Assembly: GCA_963844695.1 (NCBI GenBank)
Contig: CAWJPL010000039.1
Span: forward strand, 124,001-188,000
Source of the DNA: RYN-230 sp963844695
GTDB taxonomy: Bacteria; Actinomycetota; Actinomycetes; Streptosporangiales; Streptosporangiaceae
Direction of reading: 5' to 3'
DNA length: 64,000 nucleotides
This document shows positions 8,009 through 16,107 of this stretch, piece by piece. Each line of letters starts with the position of its first letter. Position 1 is the first letter of the stretch. The notes below the pieces were generated by a model, which saw only the letters and a program-made list of their open reading frames with translations, did not search any database and had not been told where the DNA came from. The position numbers were made by a program, and so were the translations under genes.

Positions 8009-9163
8009 GTGCCCAGGAGTAAGACAGTCGCGGCTGCGGCCCTCGCGGTCAGCGGCCTTATGTTCGCCGCGGGATGCGGCAGTAGCTCGAGCAGCGGTAG
8101 CTCAGCCAGCTCGTCCAGTTCCGGCACCGCGGTCAACGCGGCCACGGCCACGTCCGCCGCCGCGTTCGGCGGGCTGAACGGCCTGGTGGCCGCCTGCAAG
8201 AAGGAGGGGACGCTGAACGTCATCACCCTCCCGTCGAACTGGGCCAACTACGGCACCATCATGAAGGACTTCACCGCCAAATACGGCATCAAGATCAACG
8301 ACGCCAACCCTGACGGCTCCAGTCAGGACGAGATCAACGCGATGCAGCAGCTGAAGGGGCAGAGCCGCGCCCCCGACGTGCTGGACATGGGCACCTCCTT
8401 CGCGATCAAGGCGGATCAGGCAGGCCTGCTCGCCCCGTACAAGGTGGTCACCTGGACGTCCATCCCGGCCAACACCAAGGCGTCTGACTCCACCTGGTAC
8501 GACGACTACGGCGGCTACGTCGCCATCGGCTACGACTCGGCCAAGGTGAAGGTCGCGCCGACGTCGTTCAAGGATCTGCTGAAGCCCATCTACAAGAACC
8601 AGGTCGCCATCAACGGCAACCCGACCCAGGCCAGCGCCGCCTTCTCGGCGGTCTATGCGTCCTCGCTGGCGAACGGGGGCTCGCTGGCCAACATCGAGCC
8701 CGGCATCCAGTACTTCAAGAAGCTGCACCAGGTCGGCAACTTCGTGCCTGTCACCGCGGGGCCGACCACCGTGCAGAGCGGGCAGACCCCGATCGTGATC
8801 TGGTGGGACTACCTGCTCGCCTCCGAGATCTCGAGTGTGGTTCCCACGTTCAAGATCGTGATCCCGACCGACGCCCACTACGCCGCCTACTACAGCCAGG
8901 CGATCAGCAAGACGGCTCCCAACCCGGCCTGCGCCAGGCTCTGGGAGGAGTACCTGTACTCGACCACCGGCCAGAACCTCTGGCTGCAGGGCAAGGCGCG
9001 GCCGATCGAGCTGCAGTCGCTCGTCAGCGCGGGCACCGTTGACAAGGCGGCCGACGCGGCGCTCCCGGCGGCCCCGGCGGGCGGGCTGAACTTCCCCACC
9101 CAGGCGCAGGAGTCCGCGGCCGAGGCTAAGGTCGCGCAGGAATGGTCGAGTGTGGCCGGCTAG
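8009..9163 (+). CDS. ABC importer substrate-binding lipoprotein (putative aminophosphonate)
   Basis: The 384-residue product begins with a lipoprotein signal peptide. The basic start is followed by VAAAALAVSGLMFAAGC, with the lipobox Cys near residue 23 and then a Ser/Gly-rich linker. The mature part resembles spermidine/iron/2-aminoethylphosphonate-type binding proteins: GTLNVITLPSNWANYG, PDVLDMGTS and IVIWWDYLLASE. The GTG at 8009 has GGAGGGG about 6 bases upstream. Two permeases and an ATPase follow with tiny gaps. The substrate is inferred from the convergent phosphonatase-like hydrolase and FAD oxidase and is not proven. Confidence 0.85.
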   Translation: MPRSKTVAAAALAVSGLMFAAGCGSSSSSGSSASSSSSGTAVNAATATSAAAFGGLNGLVAACKKEGTLNVITLPSNWANYGTIMKDFTAKYGIKINDANPDGSSQDEINAMQQLKGQSRAPDVLDMGTSFAIKADQAGLLAPYKVVTWTSIPANTKASDSTWYDDYGGYVAIGYDSAKVKVAPTSFKDLLKPIYKNQVAINGNPTQASAAFSAVYASSLANGGSLANIEPGIQYFKKLHQVGNFVPVTAGPTTVQSGQTPIVIWWDYLLASEISSVVPTFKIVIPTDAHYAAYYSQAISKTAPNPACARLWEEYLYSTTGQNLWLQGKARPIELQSLVSAGTVDKAADAALPAAPAGGLNFPTQAQESAAEAKVAQEWSSVAG

Positions 9164-9166
9164 CTC

Positions 9167-10099
9167 ATGTCCCAGCAGATTGACACGGTCGTGGCCCCGG
9201 ACGCCCCAGGCGGGTCCGGGGCCCGGCCGGGCCGGTCCCTAGGGGCCCGGCTGCGCAGCGCCCGGGCGCTGCTCGGCATCCTGCCCTTCACTGTCTACGT
9301 AGTCCTGGGCCTGGTCCTGCCCGCACTAGCGATCGCGGTGGGTGCCTTCCAGGACTCGACGACCGGCGACTTCACCCTGTCCAACATCAAGACCGCCGCG
9401 TCCGGCATCTACCTGCACGGCTTCGGGACCACGCTCGGGGTCGCGGTGATCACCTCGATCGTGCCGGGCGTCGTCGGCTTCCTGGTCGCCTACGCCATCT
9501 TCACCGCGAAGCGCGGCGCCGTGCTGCGCCGCTGCGTGATCACCGCTTCGGGCGTGTTCGCCAACTTCGGCGGGGTTCCGCTGGCGTTCCTGTTCATCGC
9601 GACGCTCGGCTCGACCGGCATGGTCACCCAGTGGCTGACCGACATCGGCCTGAACCCGTACACGAACGGGTTCAACCTGTACACGTTCAGCGGGATCGTG
9701 GTGGTCTACATGTACTTCCAGATCCCGCTCATGGTGCTGGTCATCCTGCCCGCCCTGGAAGGACTCCGCCCCGCCTGGCGGGAGGCGGCGAACAACCTGG
9801 GCGCGGGAGCCTGGCAGTACTGGCGTTACGTGGGCGGCCCCGTCCTGCTGCCGGCGTTCCTGGGCTGCGTGCTGCTGCTGTTCGGCAGCGCGTTCTCCGC
9901 CTACGCCACGGCCGAGGCGCTGACCAGCGGGAGCGTTCCGCTGACCGCGATCCAGATCGGCTCGTTCCTGAACGGCAACGTGCTGGCCGGCCAGCAGAAC
10001 GTCGGCAAGGCCCTCGGGCTCGGCATGATTATCGTCATCGCCGTCGTGATGACCGCCTACGCGGTCCTGCAGCGGAGGTCAGCCCAATGGCTGCGGTAA
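9167..10099 (+). CDS. ABC importer permease 1
   Basis: This is a 310-residue inner-membrane permease of the binding-protein-dependent type. After a polar N-terminus of about 30 residues there are six hydrophobic segments. The EAA-type cytoplasmic loop reads LEGLRPAWREAANNLGAGAW, the contact site for the ATPase. It starts three bases after the binding-protein stop and overlaps the second permease by 13 bases. It probably forms a heterodimer channel with that permease. Confidence 0.88.
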   Translation: MSQQIDTVVAPDAPGGSGARPGRSLGARLRSARALLGILPFTVYVVLGLVLPALAIAVGAFQDSTTGDFTLSNIKTAASGIYLHGFGTTLGVAVITSIVPGVVGFLVAYAIFTAKRGAVLRRCVITASGVFANFGGVPLAFLFIATLGSTGMVTQWLTDIGLNPYTNGFNLYTFSGIVVVYMYFQIPLMVLVILPALEGLRPAWREAANNLGAGAWQYWRYVGGPVLLPAFLGCVLLLFGSAFSAYATAEALTSGSVPLTAIQIGSFLNGNVLAGQQNVGKALGLGMIIVIAVVMTAYAVLQRRSAQWLR

Positions 10100-10947
10100 C
10101 GGGCACCACCCTCGTGGAAGGCGCCACGCCCCCGGCCCGCCGGGCCCGGCGCGGGATACGGCAGTTCCCGGTGTGGCGCTGGGCGATCCTCGTCCTGGTC
10201 GGCTCCTACTTCGTCATCCCGCTGGTCGCCGCGCTGCGGTTCACCGGCATCTCCACCTTCCCGCAGGTCGTCCACCAGGAAGGTTTCTCCGCGGCCTTCG
10301 AGCTGTCGGTCAAGCTGGCCGTCATCACCACGGTGCTCACCATCGCGCTCATGCTGCCCACGACGGTGTACGTGCACCTGCGGCTGCCCCGGCTGCGCCG
10401 GGTCATGGAGGGGGTCACGATCCTGCCCATCGTGATCCCGCCGGTGGTCCTGATCGTGGGCGTGCTGGAGATAGCGCCCGGATTCCTGAAGAGCACGCCG
10501 TACCTGCTCGGGCTGATCTACGTGGTGCTCGCGATGCCGTTCGCGTACCGGGCGTTCGACGCGGGACTGCGTGCCATCGACCTGAACACGCTGGTCGAGG
10601 CGGCCCAGTCGCTGGGTGCGGGCTGGCGGTCAACGCTGTGGCGGGTCATGCTGCCCAACCTGCGCACCGCGATGCTCTCGGCCACCGTCCTCACCGTGGC
10701 TCTGGTCCTCGGCGAGTTCACCATGGCCAGCCTGGACCTCTACCAGACGTTCCCGGTGTGGATTGTCGCGTTCGACCAGACCAGCGGGCCGATCTCGGTC
10801 GCGGCGTCGCTGCTGGCGCTGTTCGTGACCTGGGTCTTCCTGCTGGCGATCACGATGATCGGCGGCCGGGGGTCACGCAAGAATGGCGGCGCCGAGGTCT
10901 CGCTCTTCTCAGTCAGCCGCCAGAACACGAACCCAGGGGGATCCTGA
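10087..10947 (+). CDS. ABC importer permease 2
   Basis: This 286-residue permease has six predicted membrane helices. Its EAA-like loop is LNTLVEAAQSLGAGWRSTLW, the coupling helix for the nucleotide-binding subunit. The ATG at 10087 lies inside the end of the first permease gene; a much longer upstream extension of the same frame is a shadow of that gene. Its stop overlaps the ATPase start by one base (TGATG). It pairs with the preceding permease in one importer. Confidence 0.88.
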   Translation: MAAVTGTTLVEGATPPARRARRGIRQFPVWRWAILVLVGSYFVIPLVAALRFTGISTFPQVVHQEGFSAAFELSVKLAVITTVLTIALMLPTTVYVHLRLPRLRRVMEGVTILPIVIPPVVLIVGVLEIAPGFLKSTPYLLGLIYVVLAMPFAYRAFDAGLRAIDLNTLVEAAQSLGAGWRSTLWRVMLPNLRTAMLSATVLTVALVLGEFTMASLDLYQTFPVWIVAFDQTSGPISVAASLLALFVTWVFLLAITMIGGRGSRKNGGAEVSLFSVSRQNTNPGGS

Positions 10948-12041
10948 TGACGACGAACGCGGGCCAGGCGAGCGGCGACCAGGGCGGTGGGAGCTCGGGC
11001 AGCGCCGCCGGGGCCACCGTCGACCTGCGGAACCTGTCCCGGTCGTTCGGCACCACCCGCGCCCTGGACGGGCTGACCCTGCGGCTCGCCCCTGGGGAGC
11101 TGGTGGCCCTGCTCGGCCCGTCCGGGTGCGGGAAGACGACCGCGCTGCGCATCGTGGCCGGCTTCGAGACCGCCGACTCGGGCACGGTCGAGGTGGACGG
11201 CAAGGACGTGTCCCCCGTGCCCGCGGCCAAGCGGGACATGGGCATGGTGTTCCAGAGCTACAGCCTGTTCCCCAACATGTCCGCGGTGGACAACGTGAGC
11301 TTCGGGCTGCGGATGCGCCGGCTGGGCTCGGCCGAGCGGCAGCGCCGGGCCGCCGACCTGCTCGACATGGTCGGCCTGGCCGCCCAGGCCAAGCAGTACC
11401 CGCACCAGCTGTCCGGCGGCCAGCAGCAGCGGGTGGCCCTGGCCCGGGCGCTGGCCATCGAGCCCCGGGTGCTGCTGCTCGACGAGCCGCTGTCCGCGCT
11501 GGACGCCAAGGTCCGGCTCCAGCTGCGCGAGCAGATCCGCTCCCTCCAGCAGCGGCTCGGCACCACCACGCTGTTCGTCACGCACGACCAGGAGGAAGCC
11601 CTGTCCATGGCGGACCGGGTGGGCGTGATGCACGACGGCAGGCTGGAGCAGATCGCTACCCCGGACGAGCTGTACGACCGGCCCGCGACGCCCTTCGTCG
11701 CGGAGTTCGTGGGGGTGATGAACCGGATCCCGGCCGCCCTGCTGGAACTGCTCGGCGCGTCCGGGCTCGCCGCGGATCTGACGCCGCACCGGGAGCGGCC
11801 GGGCAGCGCCGTGGACGTACTGGTCCGGCCCGAGGGACTGCGGATCGCGGCCAGCCCGACGGGGAACGGGATCGTGGTGGGCCGGACGTTCCTCGGCCAG
11901 CTCACCCGGGTCAGCGTCCGGCTGACCGGGGACGTGGTCGTGCAGGTGGACCAGCAGAGCACCGAGGCCGCCGGGATCGCCCTCGGCGACCCGGTGGACG
12001 TCAGCCTGGCCGGGGCCCCGGTCATGGTCGCCGAGCACTAG
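10947..12041 (+). CDS. ABC importer ATP-binding protein (PotA/FbpC-like)
   Basis: The 364-residue ATPase energises the importer. Walker A is LLGPSGCGKTTALR and the Q-loop is VFQSYSLFPNMS. The signature is LSGGQQQRVALARAL, Walker B is VLLLDEPLSALD, and the switch His is in LFVTHDQEEAL. Residues after about 265 form a TOBE/OB-type regulatory domain, placing it with spermidine/iron/aminophosphonate importers. It is the last gene of the four-gene unit starting at 8009. A hairpin at 12053-12074 lies between it and the convergent phosphonatase-like gene. Confidence 0.9.
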   Translation: MTTNAGQASGDQGGGSSGSAAGATVDLRNLSRSFGTTRALDGLTLRLAPGELVALLGPSGCGKTTALRIVAGFETADSGTVEVDGKDVSPVPAAKRDMGMVFQSYSLFPNMSAVDNVSFGLRMRRLGSAERQRRAADLLDMVGLAAQAKQYPHQLSGGQQQRVALARALAIEPRVLLLDEPLSALDAKVRLQLREQIRSLQQRLGTTTLFVTHDQEEALSMADRVGVMHDGRLEQIATPDELYDRPATPFVAEFVGVMNRIPAALLELLGASGLAADLTPHRERPGSAVDVLVRPEGLRIAASPTGNGIVVGRTFLGQLTRVSVRLTGDVVVQVDQQSTEAAGIALGDPVDVSLAGAPVMVAEH

Positions 12042-12052
12042 GCTCCGGCCGC

Positions 12053-12074
12053 CAGGCTGCGGGCCGCCAGCCTG
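12053..12074. terminator. Hairpin between convergent operons
   Basis: CAGGCTG (12053-12059) and CAGCCTG (12068-12074) form a 7-bp stem with an 8-base loop in the 43-base gap between two convergent genes. It lacks a T-tract, as is usual in actinobacteria, and could act on both strands. Confidence 0.5.
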
Positions 12075-12084
12075 CGGGCCGGCG

Positions 12085-12774
12085 CTATTCGCTGACGGCG
12101 CTCACGCCGGCCAGCGGGAGCAGGTCGGCGATCGTGTCCAGCACGTGCGGGGCCTTGGCCGCCTCGAGCTCGTCGCGGGTGGCCCGGCCGGTGAGCACGC
12201 CGGCCACCAGACCCGCCCCGGCGCGGCGGCCGGTCTCGATGTCGCTCGGCGTGTCGCCGACCACCGCGAGCTCGCTCACCGCGCCGCCGCCCAGCCGCAG
12301 CAGCGCGGTGAGCGGCAGGTCGGGCCAGGGGCGCCCGCGCCCCACGTCGGCCGGGGACAGGGCCAGGTCGATCAGGGGCTGCCAGCCGAGCCGGTCGATG
12401 ATCTCGTCCCGGGTCGCCGGGGAGAACCCGGTGAGCAGGCACACCTGGATGCCGGCGTCGCACAGCGCGGTGATCGCCTCGGCGGCCCCGGGCAGCGCGG
12501 TGACCCGCCCGGCGCCGACCTCTGCGGCGTAGGTGTCCTCGAAGACGTCGTTGGCGTGCTGGGCGGTGGCCTCGTCGCCCAGGATCTCGCGGAAGACCTC
12601 GATCTTGGACTGGCCCATGGTGTCGTGCACGATCCGCATCGCCTCGCCGTGCGCCGCGCTGCCCGGGGCCGGGCCGAACCGGTCCAGGGCGGTGGTGAAC
12701 GCGGCCATCACGCTGCCGTCGTCGGCGACCGTGGTACCTGCCATGTCGAGGCACGCGATCGTGATGCTGCTCAT
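12085..12774 (-). CDS. Phosphonatase-like HAD hydrolase (PhnX-like, TIGR03351 type)
   Basis: The 229-residue HAD enzyme carries the phosphonatase variants of the family motifs. DMAGTT replaces the usual DxDxT, with the nucleophile Asp at about residue 10. A cap-domain Lys sits in MGQSKIEVFRE, equivalent to the Schiff-base Lys of phosphonoacetaldehyde hydrolase. VVGDTPSDIETGRRAGAG is the C-terminal acidic motif. This supports C-P bond cleavage of phosphonoacetaldehyde or a close relative. No PhnW transaminase is nearby. The FAD oxidase just upstream on the same strand is the likely source of the aldehyde, and the convergent importer would supply substrate. The ATG at 12774 was chosen because the longer frame reads into the oxidase gene. 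Confidence 0.85.
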   Translation of the reverse strand: MSSITIACLDMAGTTVADDGSVMAAFTTALDRFGPAPGSAAHGEAMRIVHDTMGQSKIEVFREILGDEATAQHANDVFEDTYAAEVGAGRVTALPGAAEAITALCDAGIQVCLLTGFSPATRDEIIDRLGWQPLIDLALSPADVGRGRPWPDLPLTALLRLGGGAVSELAVVGDTPSDIETGRRAGAGLVAGVLTGRATRDELEAAKAPHVLDTIADLLPLAGVSAVSE

Positions 12775-12824
12775 CGGACCCTCCCGGGGATTTAGCGGCC
12801 TGCGGCCAGCCGGACGCCTGGTCG

Positions 12825-13940
12825 TCAGCCGAACGTCTGCTCGGCGATGGCCGGGGCGCAGGTCATGCCGCGGCCGCCGGGCCCGGTGACCAGGACCACG
12901 CCCGGGGCTACCTCGGAGCGGTAGTACAGCCCGGCGCCGGCGAGCTGGCTGTACACACCGGCCCAGCGGCGCCGGACCGGCGGCAGCGGGGTGCCCAGCA
13001 GCCGCGTGGCCACGGCGAGCAGGTGCTCGTAGGCATCCTCCTCGACGTCGAACGCGAACGGCTCGGCGTACTCGTGCGTGTCCCCGATCGTGAGGCTGCC
13101 GTCCAGCCGCTGAACCAGCAGCAGCTGGGCGCTGACCCGGGCGGCCGGCGCGTCCTGCGGGGCCAGCCGCCGGCGGCCGGGCAGGTCGAAGGCGGGGTAG
13201 TAGCGCAGCGAGTCGCCGTCCGCGACCGAGGTGGTCAGCTCGGCGTCCAGGGGGGCGGTCTGCATCATCTGCAGCCGGACCCGGCGGACCGGCGGCGGCG
13301 CGAACGCAGCCAGATGCGGCCCCGCGATCCCGGTGTGCGCCGCCCCGGGGCAGAGCACGACCAGGTCGGCGCGGTGCCAGGCGCCGGTATGGTCCCGTAC
13401 CGCGTGCGGGGCCAGTTCGACGGCCTCCCGGCCTGGCAGCCACTGGTAGGGCGCCTGGGCCGACGTGCCGTCCAGCAGGGCGGCGCGCAGCGCCGCGGGG
13501 ACCAGCCGCGGCTCCACCGCCGCGTCCGCCCGGCACCACAGCCCGCCCGCGAACTCACCGCGCAGCGCCGGGTTCACCGCCCGGACCGCCGCCGGATCAA
13601 GCAGCTCGTAGTCGCGCAGGCCCGCGTCGGGCCGGGCCGCGGCCTCCTTGAGCAGGCCCAGTTCCGCGTCGTCCCGGGCCAGGGTGAGCGAGCCGTTCGG
13701 GCGGAACCCGGTACCCGGCACCTCCGCGGCGATCTCCGCCCAGCGGACCCGGGCCCGGCGGGCCAGGTCCAGCTCGGGACCGCCCGCGCGGCCGCTGACC
13801 CAGATCAGGCCGAAATTGCGGACGCTGGCGCCCCGGGAGCCGGGCTCACGCTCGAGGTGGGTCACCGGATGGCCGCGGCGGCTCGCCTCCAGGGCGTGCA
13901 TGAAGCCCAGCACGCCCCCGCCGACCACTACTACCGACAT
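12825..13940 (-). CDS. FAD-dependent amine oxidase of the phosphonate-linked TIGR03364 type
   Basis: The 371-residue DAO-family flavoprotein begins with the dinucleotide-binding fold MSVVVVGGGVLGFMHALEA. It continues with EREPGSRGASVRNFGLIWVS, where the SVRNFGL segment is typical of this family beside PhnX-like hydrolases. A second FAD contact lies near the C-terminus in VLVTGPGGRGMTCAP. It probably oxidatively deaminates an aminoethylphosphonate (plain, hydroxylated or N-methylated) to the aldehyde cleaved by the neighbouring hydrolase. The substrate is inferred from context. The ATG at 13940 has GGGAGGG upstream; the in-frame extension to 14033 has no family similarity. Confidence 0.82.
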   Translation of the reverse strand: MSVVVVGGGVLGFMHALEASRRGHPVTHLEREPGSRGASVRNFGLIWVSGRAGGPELDLARRARVRWAEIAAEVPGTGFRPNGSLTLARDDAELGLLKEAAARPDAGLRDYELLDPAAVRAVNPALRGEFAGGLWCRADAAVEPRLVPAALRAALLDGTSAQAPYQWLPGREAVELAPHAVRDHTGAWHRADLVVLCPGAAHTGIAGPHLAAFAPPPVRRVRLQMMQTAPLDAELTTSVADGDSLRYYPAFDLPGRRRLAPQDAPAARVSAQLLLVQRLDGSLTIGDTHEYAEPFAFDVEEDAYEHLLAVATRLLGTPLPPVRRRWAGVYSQLAGAGLYYRSEVAPGVVLVTGPGGRGMTCAPAIAEQTFG

Positions 13941-14162
13941 CCGCGACCCTCCCGAGCCAGGGCCACCAGTCAAGCGGCGCCCCATGACGCGGGCCTGAAC
14001 ATCGGTACCGCGCCACCCAACGGCGGAAAACATCGCCCCGACAGGCCATAATCCAGGCTACGCGGGTACTACCCGGTCAGCCGATGGCACACCATGGAGT
14101 TGGTCTCTCGCTGCGGTCCCGCCGCGCCGGGGGGGATTCGCAGGCGAACGGAGGGCTGGGCA

Positions 14163-14912
14163 GTGCAGGTACTCGGCATAGACATCGGCGGCACGGGCAT
14201 CAAGGCCGCGCCGGTGGACACGACCAAGGGCACGTTGCGCACCGAGCGGGTCAAGGTGGAGACGCCCCGCCCGGCCAAGCCCGACGCGGTCGCGGCCGTG
14301 GTGGCGCAGCACGTGAAGAACTTCGAGTGGACCGGGCCGGTGGGCATCACGTTTCCCGGCGTGGTGGTGAACGGGGTCACCATGACGGCCGCCAACCTGG
14401 ACTCCGCCTGGGTCGGGACCGACACCCGGGCCCTGTTCGACAAGGCCACCGGCGCGTCCACCGCACTGGTCAACGACGCCGACGCGGCCGGCCTGGCCGA
14501 GATGAAGTTCGGCGCGGGCGCCGGCCAGCAGGGCACGGTGCTGATGCTGACGTTCGGGACCGGGATCGGCAGCGCCCTGTTCCGGGACGGGATCCTCGTC
14601 CCGAACACCGAGTTCGGCCACATCGAGATCCGCGGCCGGGACGCCGAGAAGCGGGCCTCCGAGCGGGCCAAGGAGCTGCACGACCTCAGCTGGGGCAAGT
14701 GGGCCGGGCGGGTCGACGAGTACCTGGGTCACATGGAGGCGCTGACCGCGCCGGACCTGATCATCATCGGCGGGGGGATCAGCCGCAAGGCGGACAAGTT
14801 CCTGCCCCTGCTGACCTCGTTGCGGGCCACGGTGGTGCCCGCCGCCATGCAGAACGACGCCGGCATCGTGGGCGCCGCCCTCTACGCCAGCCTGAACGCA
14901 CCCGCCGGCTGA
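14163..14912 (+). CDS. ppgK: Polyphosphate/ATP glucokinase
   Basis: The 249-residue ROK-family kinase phosphorylates glucose using polyphosphate or ATP. It opens with the phosphate loop VLGIDIGGTGIKAAPVD. The catalytic Asp is in ALVNDADAAGLAEM, TFGTGIGSALFRDG follows, and the hexose-binding NTEFGHIE comes next. These match actinobacterial PpgK, including its lack of the ROK zinc-finger cluster. The GTG at 14163 with GGAGGG about 8 bases upstream was chosen over ATG 14094, whose extra residues have no resemblance to the family. It is transcribed divergently from the FAD oxidase and converges on hisF. Confidence 0.92.
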   Translation: MQVLGIDIGGTGIKAAPVDTTKGTLRTERVKVETPRPAKPDAVAAVVAQHVKNFEWTGPVGITFPGVVVNGVTMTAANLDSAWVGTDTRALFDKATGASTALVNDADAAGLAEMKFGAGAGQQGTVLMLTFGTGIGSALFRDGILVPNTEFGHIEIRGRDAEKRASERAKELHDLSWGKWAGRVDEYLGHMEALTAPDLIIIGGGISRKADKFLPLLTSLRATVVPAAMQNDAGIVGAALYASLNAPAG

Positions 14913-14955
14913 GGAGTGGCCGGCTGAGGGTTTTCGTAAGCGGTGGCGCTTGGCG

Positions 14956-14978
14956 GCCTGGCGCGCGGGAGGCCAGGC
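14956..14978. terminator. Possible hairpin terminator between ppgK and hisF
   Basis: GCCTGGC (14956-14962) and GCCAGGC (14972-14978) make a 7-bp stem with a 9-base loop in the 100-base gap between convergent genes. A second GC-rich inverted pair follows near 14990-15010. There is no T-run. Confidence 0.35.
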
Positions 14979-15012
14979 GGTCGCGGGGCTGCCGGGCCGC
15001 GCGCGGCAGGCC

Positions 15013-15804
15013 TTACCTGACCGGCTGCCCGGCGGCGCGCAGCGCGTCCTTGACCTCGCCGATCCGCAGCTGGCCGAAGTGGAACACGCTGGCCGCCAGC
15101 ACCGCGTCGGCGCCCGCCCCGACCGCGGGGGCGAAGTGGGCCAGTTCGCCGGCGCCGCCGCTGGCGATGATGGGCACGTCCACGACCGCGCGCACCGCGT
15201 GGATGAGTTCGAGGTCGAAACCCGCTTTGGTGCCGTCCGCGTCCATGGAGTTGAGCAGGATCTCGCCGACTCCCAGCTCCGCGCCGCGGGCGGCCCACGC
15301 CACCGCGTCGATCCCGGTGCCCCGCCGGCCCCCGTGCGTGGTGACCTCGAACCGGGCTGGCTGCTCTGCGGGGGGTCGTCCCCCCGGGCTAGCAGGGCTA
15401 ACCCGGCGGGCGTCCACGGACAGCACCACGCACTGCGACCCGAACCGCTGGGCCGCCTCGCCGAGCAGCTCAGGCCGGCCGATAGCCGCGGTGTTCAGCG
15501 ACACCTTGTCCGCGCCGGCCCGCAGCAGCCGGTCCACGTCCCCGACGCTGCGCACCCCGCCGCCCACGGTGAGCGGGATGAACACCTGGTCGGCGGTCCG
15601 GCCGACCACGTCGATCATCGTCTCGCGATCGCCGCTGGACGCCGTGATGTCCAGGAACACCAGCTCGTCGGCGCCTTCGGCGTCGTAGGCGGCCGCCAGT
15701 TCCACCGGGTCGCCGGCGTCGCGCAGGTCACGGAAGTTGACGCCCTTCACCACCCGCCCGGCGTCCACGTCGAGGCAGGGAATCACCCGGACCGCCACCG
15801 TCAT
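15013..15804 (-). CDS. hisF: Imidazole glycerol phosphate synthase cyclase subunit
   Basis: HisF is the cyclase partner of HisH, forming IGP and AICAR from PRFAR and ammonia. The 263-residue barrel has the catalytic Asp in RVIPCLDVDAGRVVKGVNF and the second in VSLNTAAIGRPELL and LLNSMDADGTKAGFDLEL. Phosphate sites include LTVGGGVRSV and IASGGAGELAHF. About ten extra residues (VSPASPGGRPPAEQPA) sit in the loop before FEVTTHGGR, a region that varies among actinobacteria. The ATG at 15804 was chosen; the frame extends further upstream only through the palindromic spacer. Confidence 0.95.
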   Translation of the reverse strand: MTVAVRVIPCLDVDAGRVVKGVNFRDLRDAGDPVELAAAYDAEGADELVFLDITASSGDRETMIDVVGRTADQVFIPLTVGGGVRSVGDVDRLLRAGADKVSLNTAAIGRPELLGEAAQRFGSQCVVLSVDARRVSPASPGGRPPAEQPARFEVTTHGGRRGTGIDAVAWAARGAELGVGEILLNSMDADGTKAGFDLELIHAVRAVVDVPIIASGGAGELAHFAPAVGAGADAVLAASVFHFGQLRIGEVKDALRAAGQPVR

Positions 15805-16107
15805 GGCGTCCCCCGCGCTGCGAGCCAGCCCAGCCCGGTCAGCCCCGCTAGCCAGACCGGCCTGCCCACGCCACAGCCTGGCTTTCGTGATCATGACTGA
15901 TTGGTGTCGTTGGAACGACACCAAAGTCATGATCACGAAAGCAGATGGCGAGCAGCGGGATCGCCGCCAACCCCATCTGCCCCGCGGGCACCCATAGAGC
16001 ATCCTGCCACAAGCCACCATCGTGATCAAGCGGGGCGCGGGGCGTGCGGGCGGGATGCGGGAGAACGTGCGGGGCGGAAACTGCGACCGCCAGGGCTCGC
16101 GGGGGCA
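15805..16107. other. 303-base spacer between ridA and hisF
   Basis: This gap interrupts an otherwise overlapping his operon. It holds the large palindrome at 15881-15942 and a shorter inverted pair near 15941-15981. A stray ATCGTGATCA near 16020 resembles part of the palindrome arm. No ORF is credible here. Confidence 0.6.
15881..15942. repeat. 62-base nested perfect palindrome
   Basis: The arms GCTTTCGTGATCATGACT (15881-15898) and AGTCATGATCACGAAAGC (15925-15942) are exact reverse complements. Inside them TTGGTGTCGTT (15901-15911) pairs exactly with AACGACACCAA (15914-15924). The result is a 29-bp helix with one 2-base bulge and a 2-base loop. It lies between ridA and hisF. It looks like a repetitive extragenic palindrome, a miniature element or a processing/terminator hairpin. 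Downstream, GCAGATGG and CCATCTGC form a smaller second inverted pair. Confidence 0.85.

Noticed and set aside
9631..10947. A 438-residue version of permease 2
   Set aside because: The first 152 codons overlap permease 1 out of frame and lack membrane character; ATG 10087 gives a normal permease.
12085..13539. A 484-residue fusion frame joining the phosphonatase-like enzyme to upstream sequence
   Set aside because: The extra N-terminal half is the oxidase gene read in the wrong frame; the ATG at 12774 begins the HAD motif normally.
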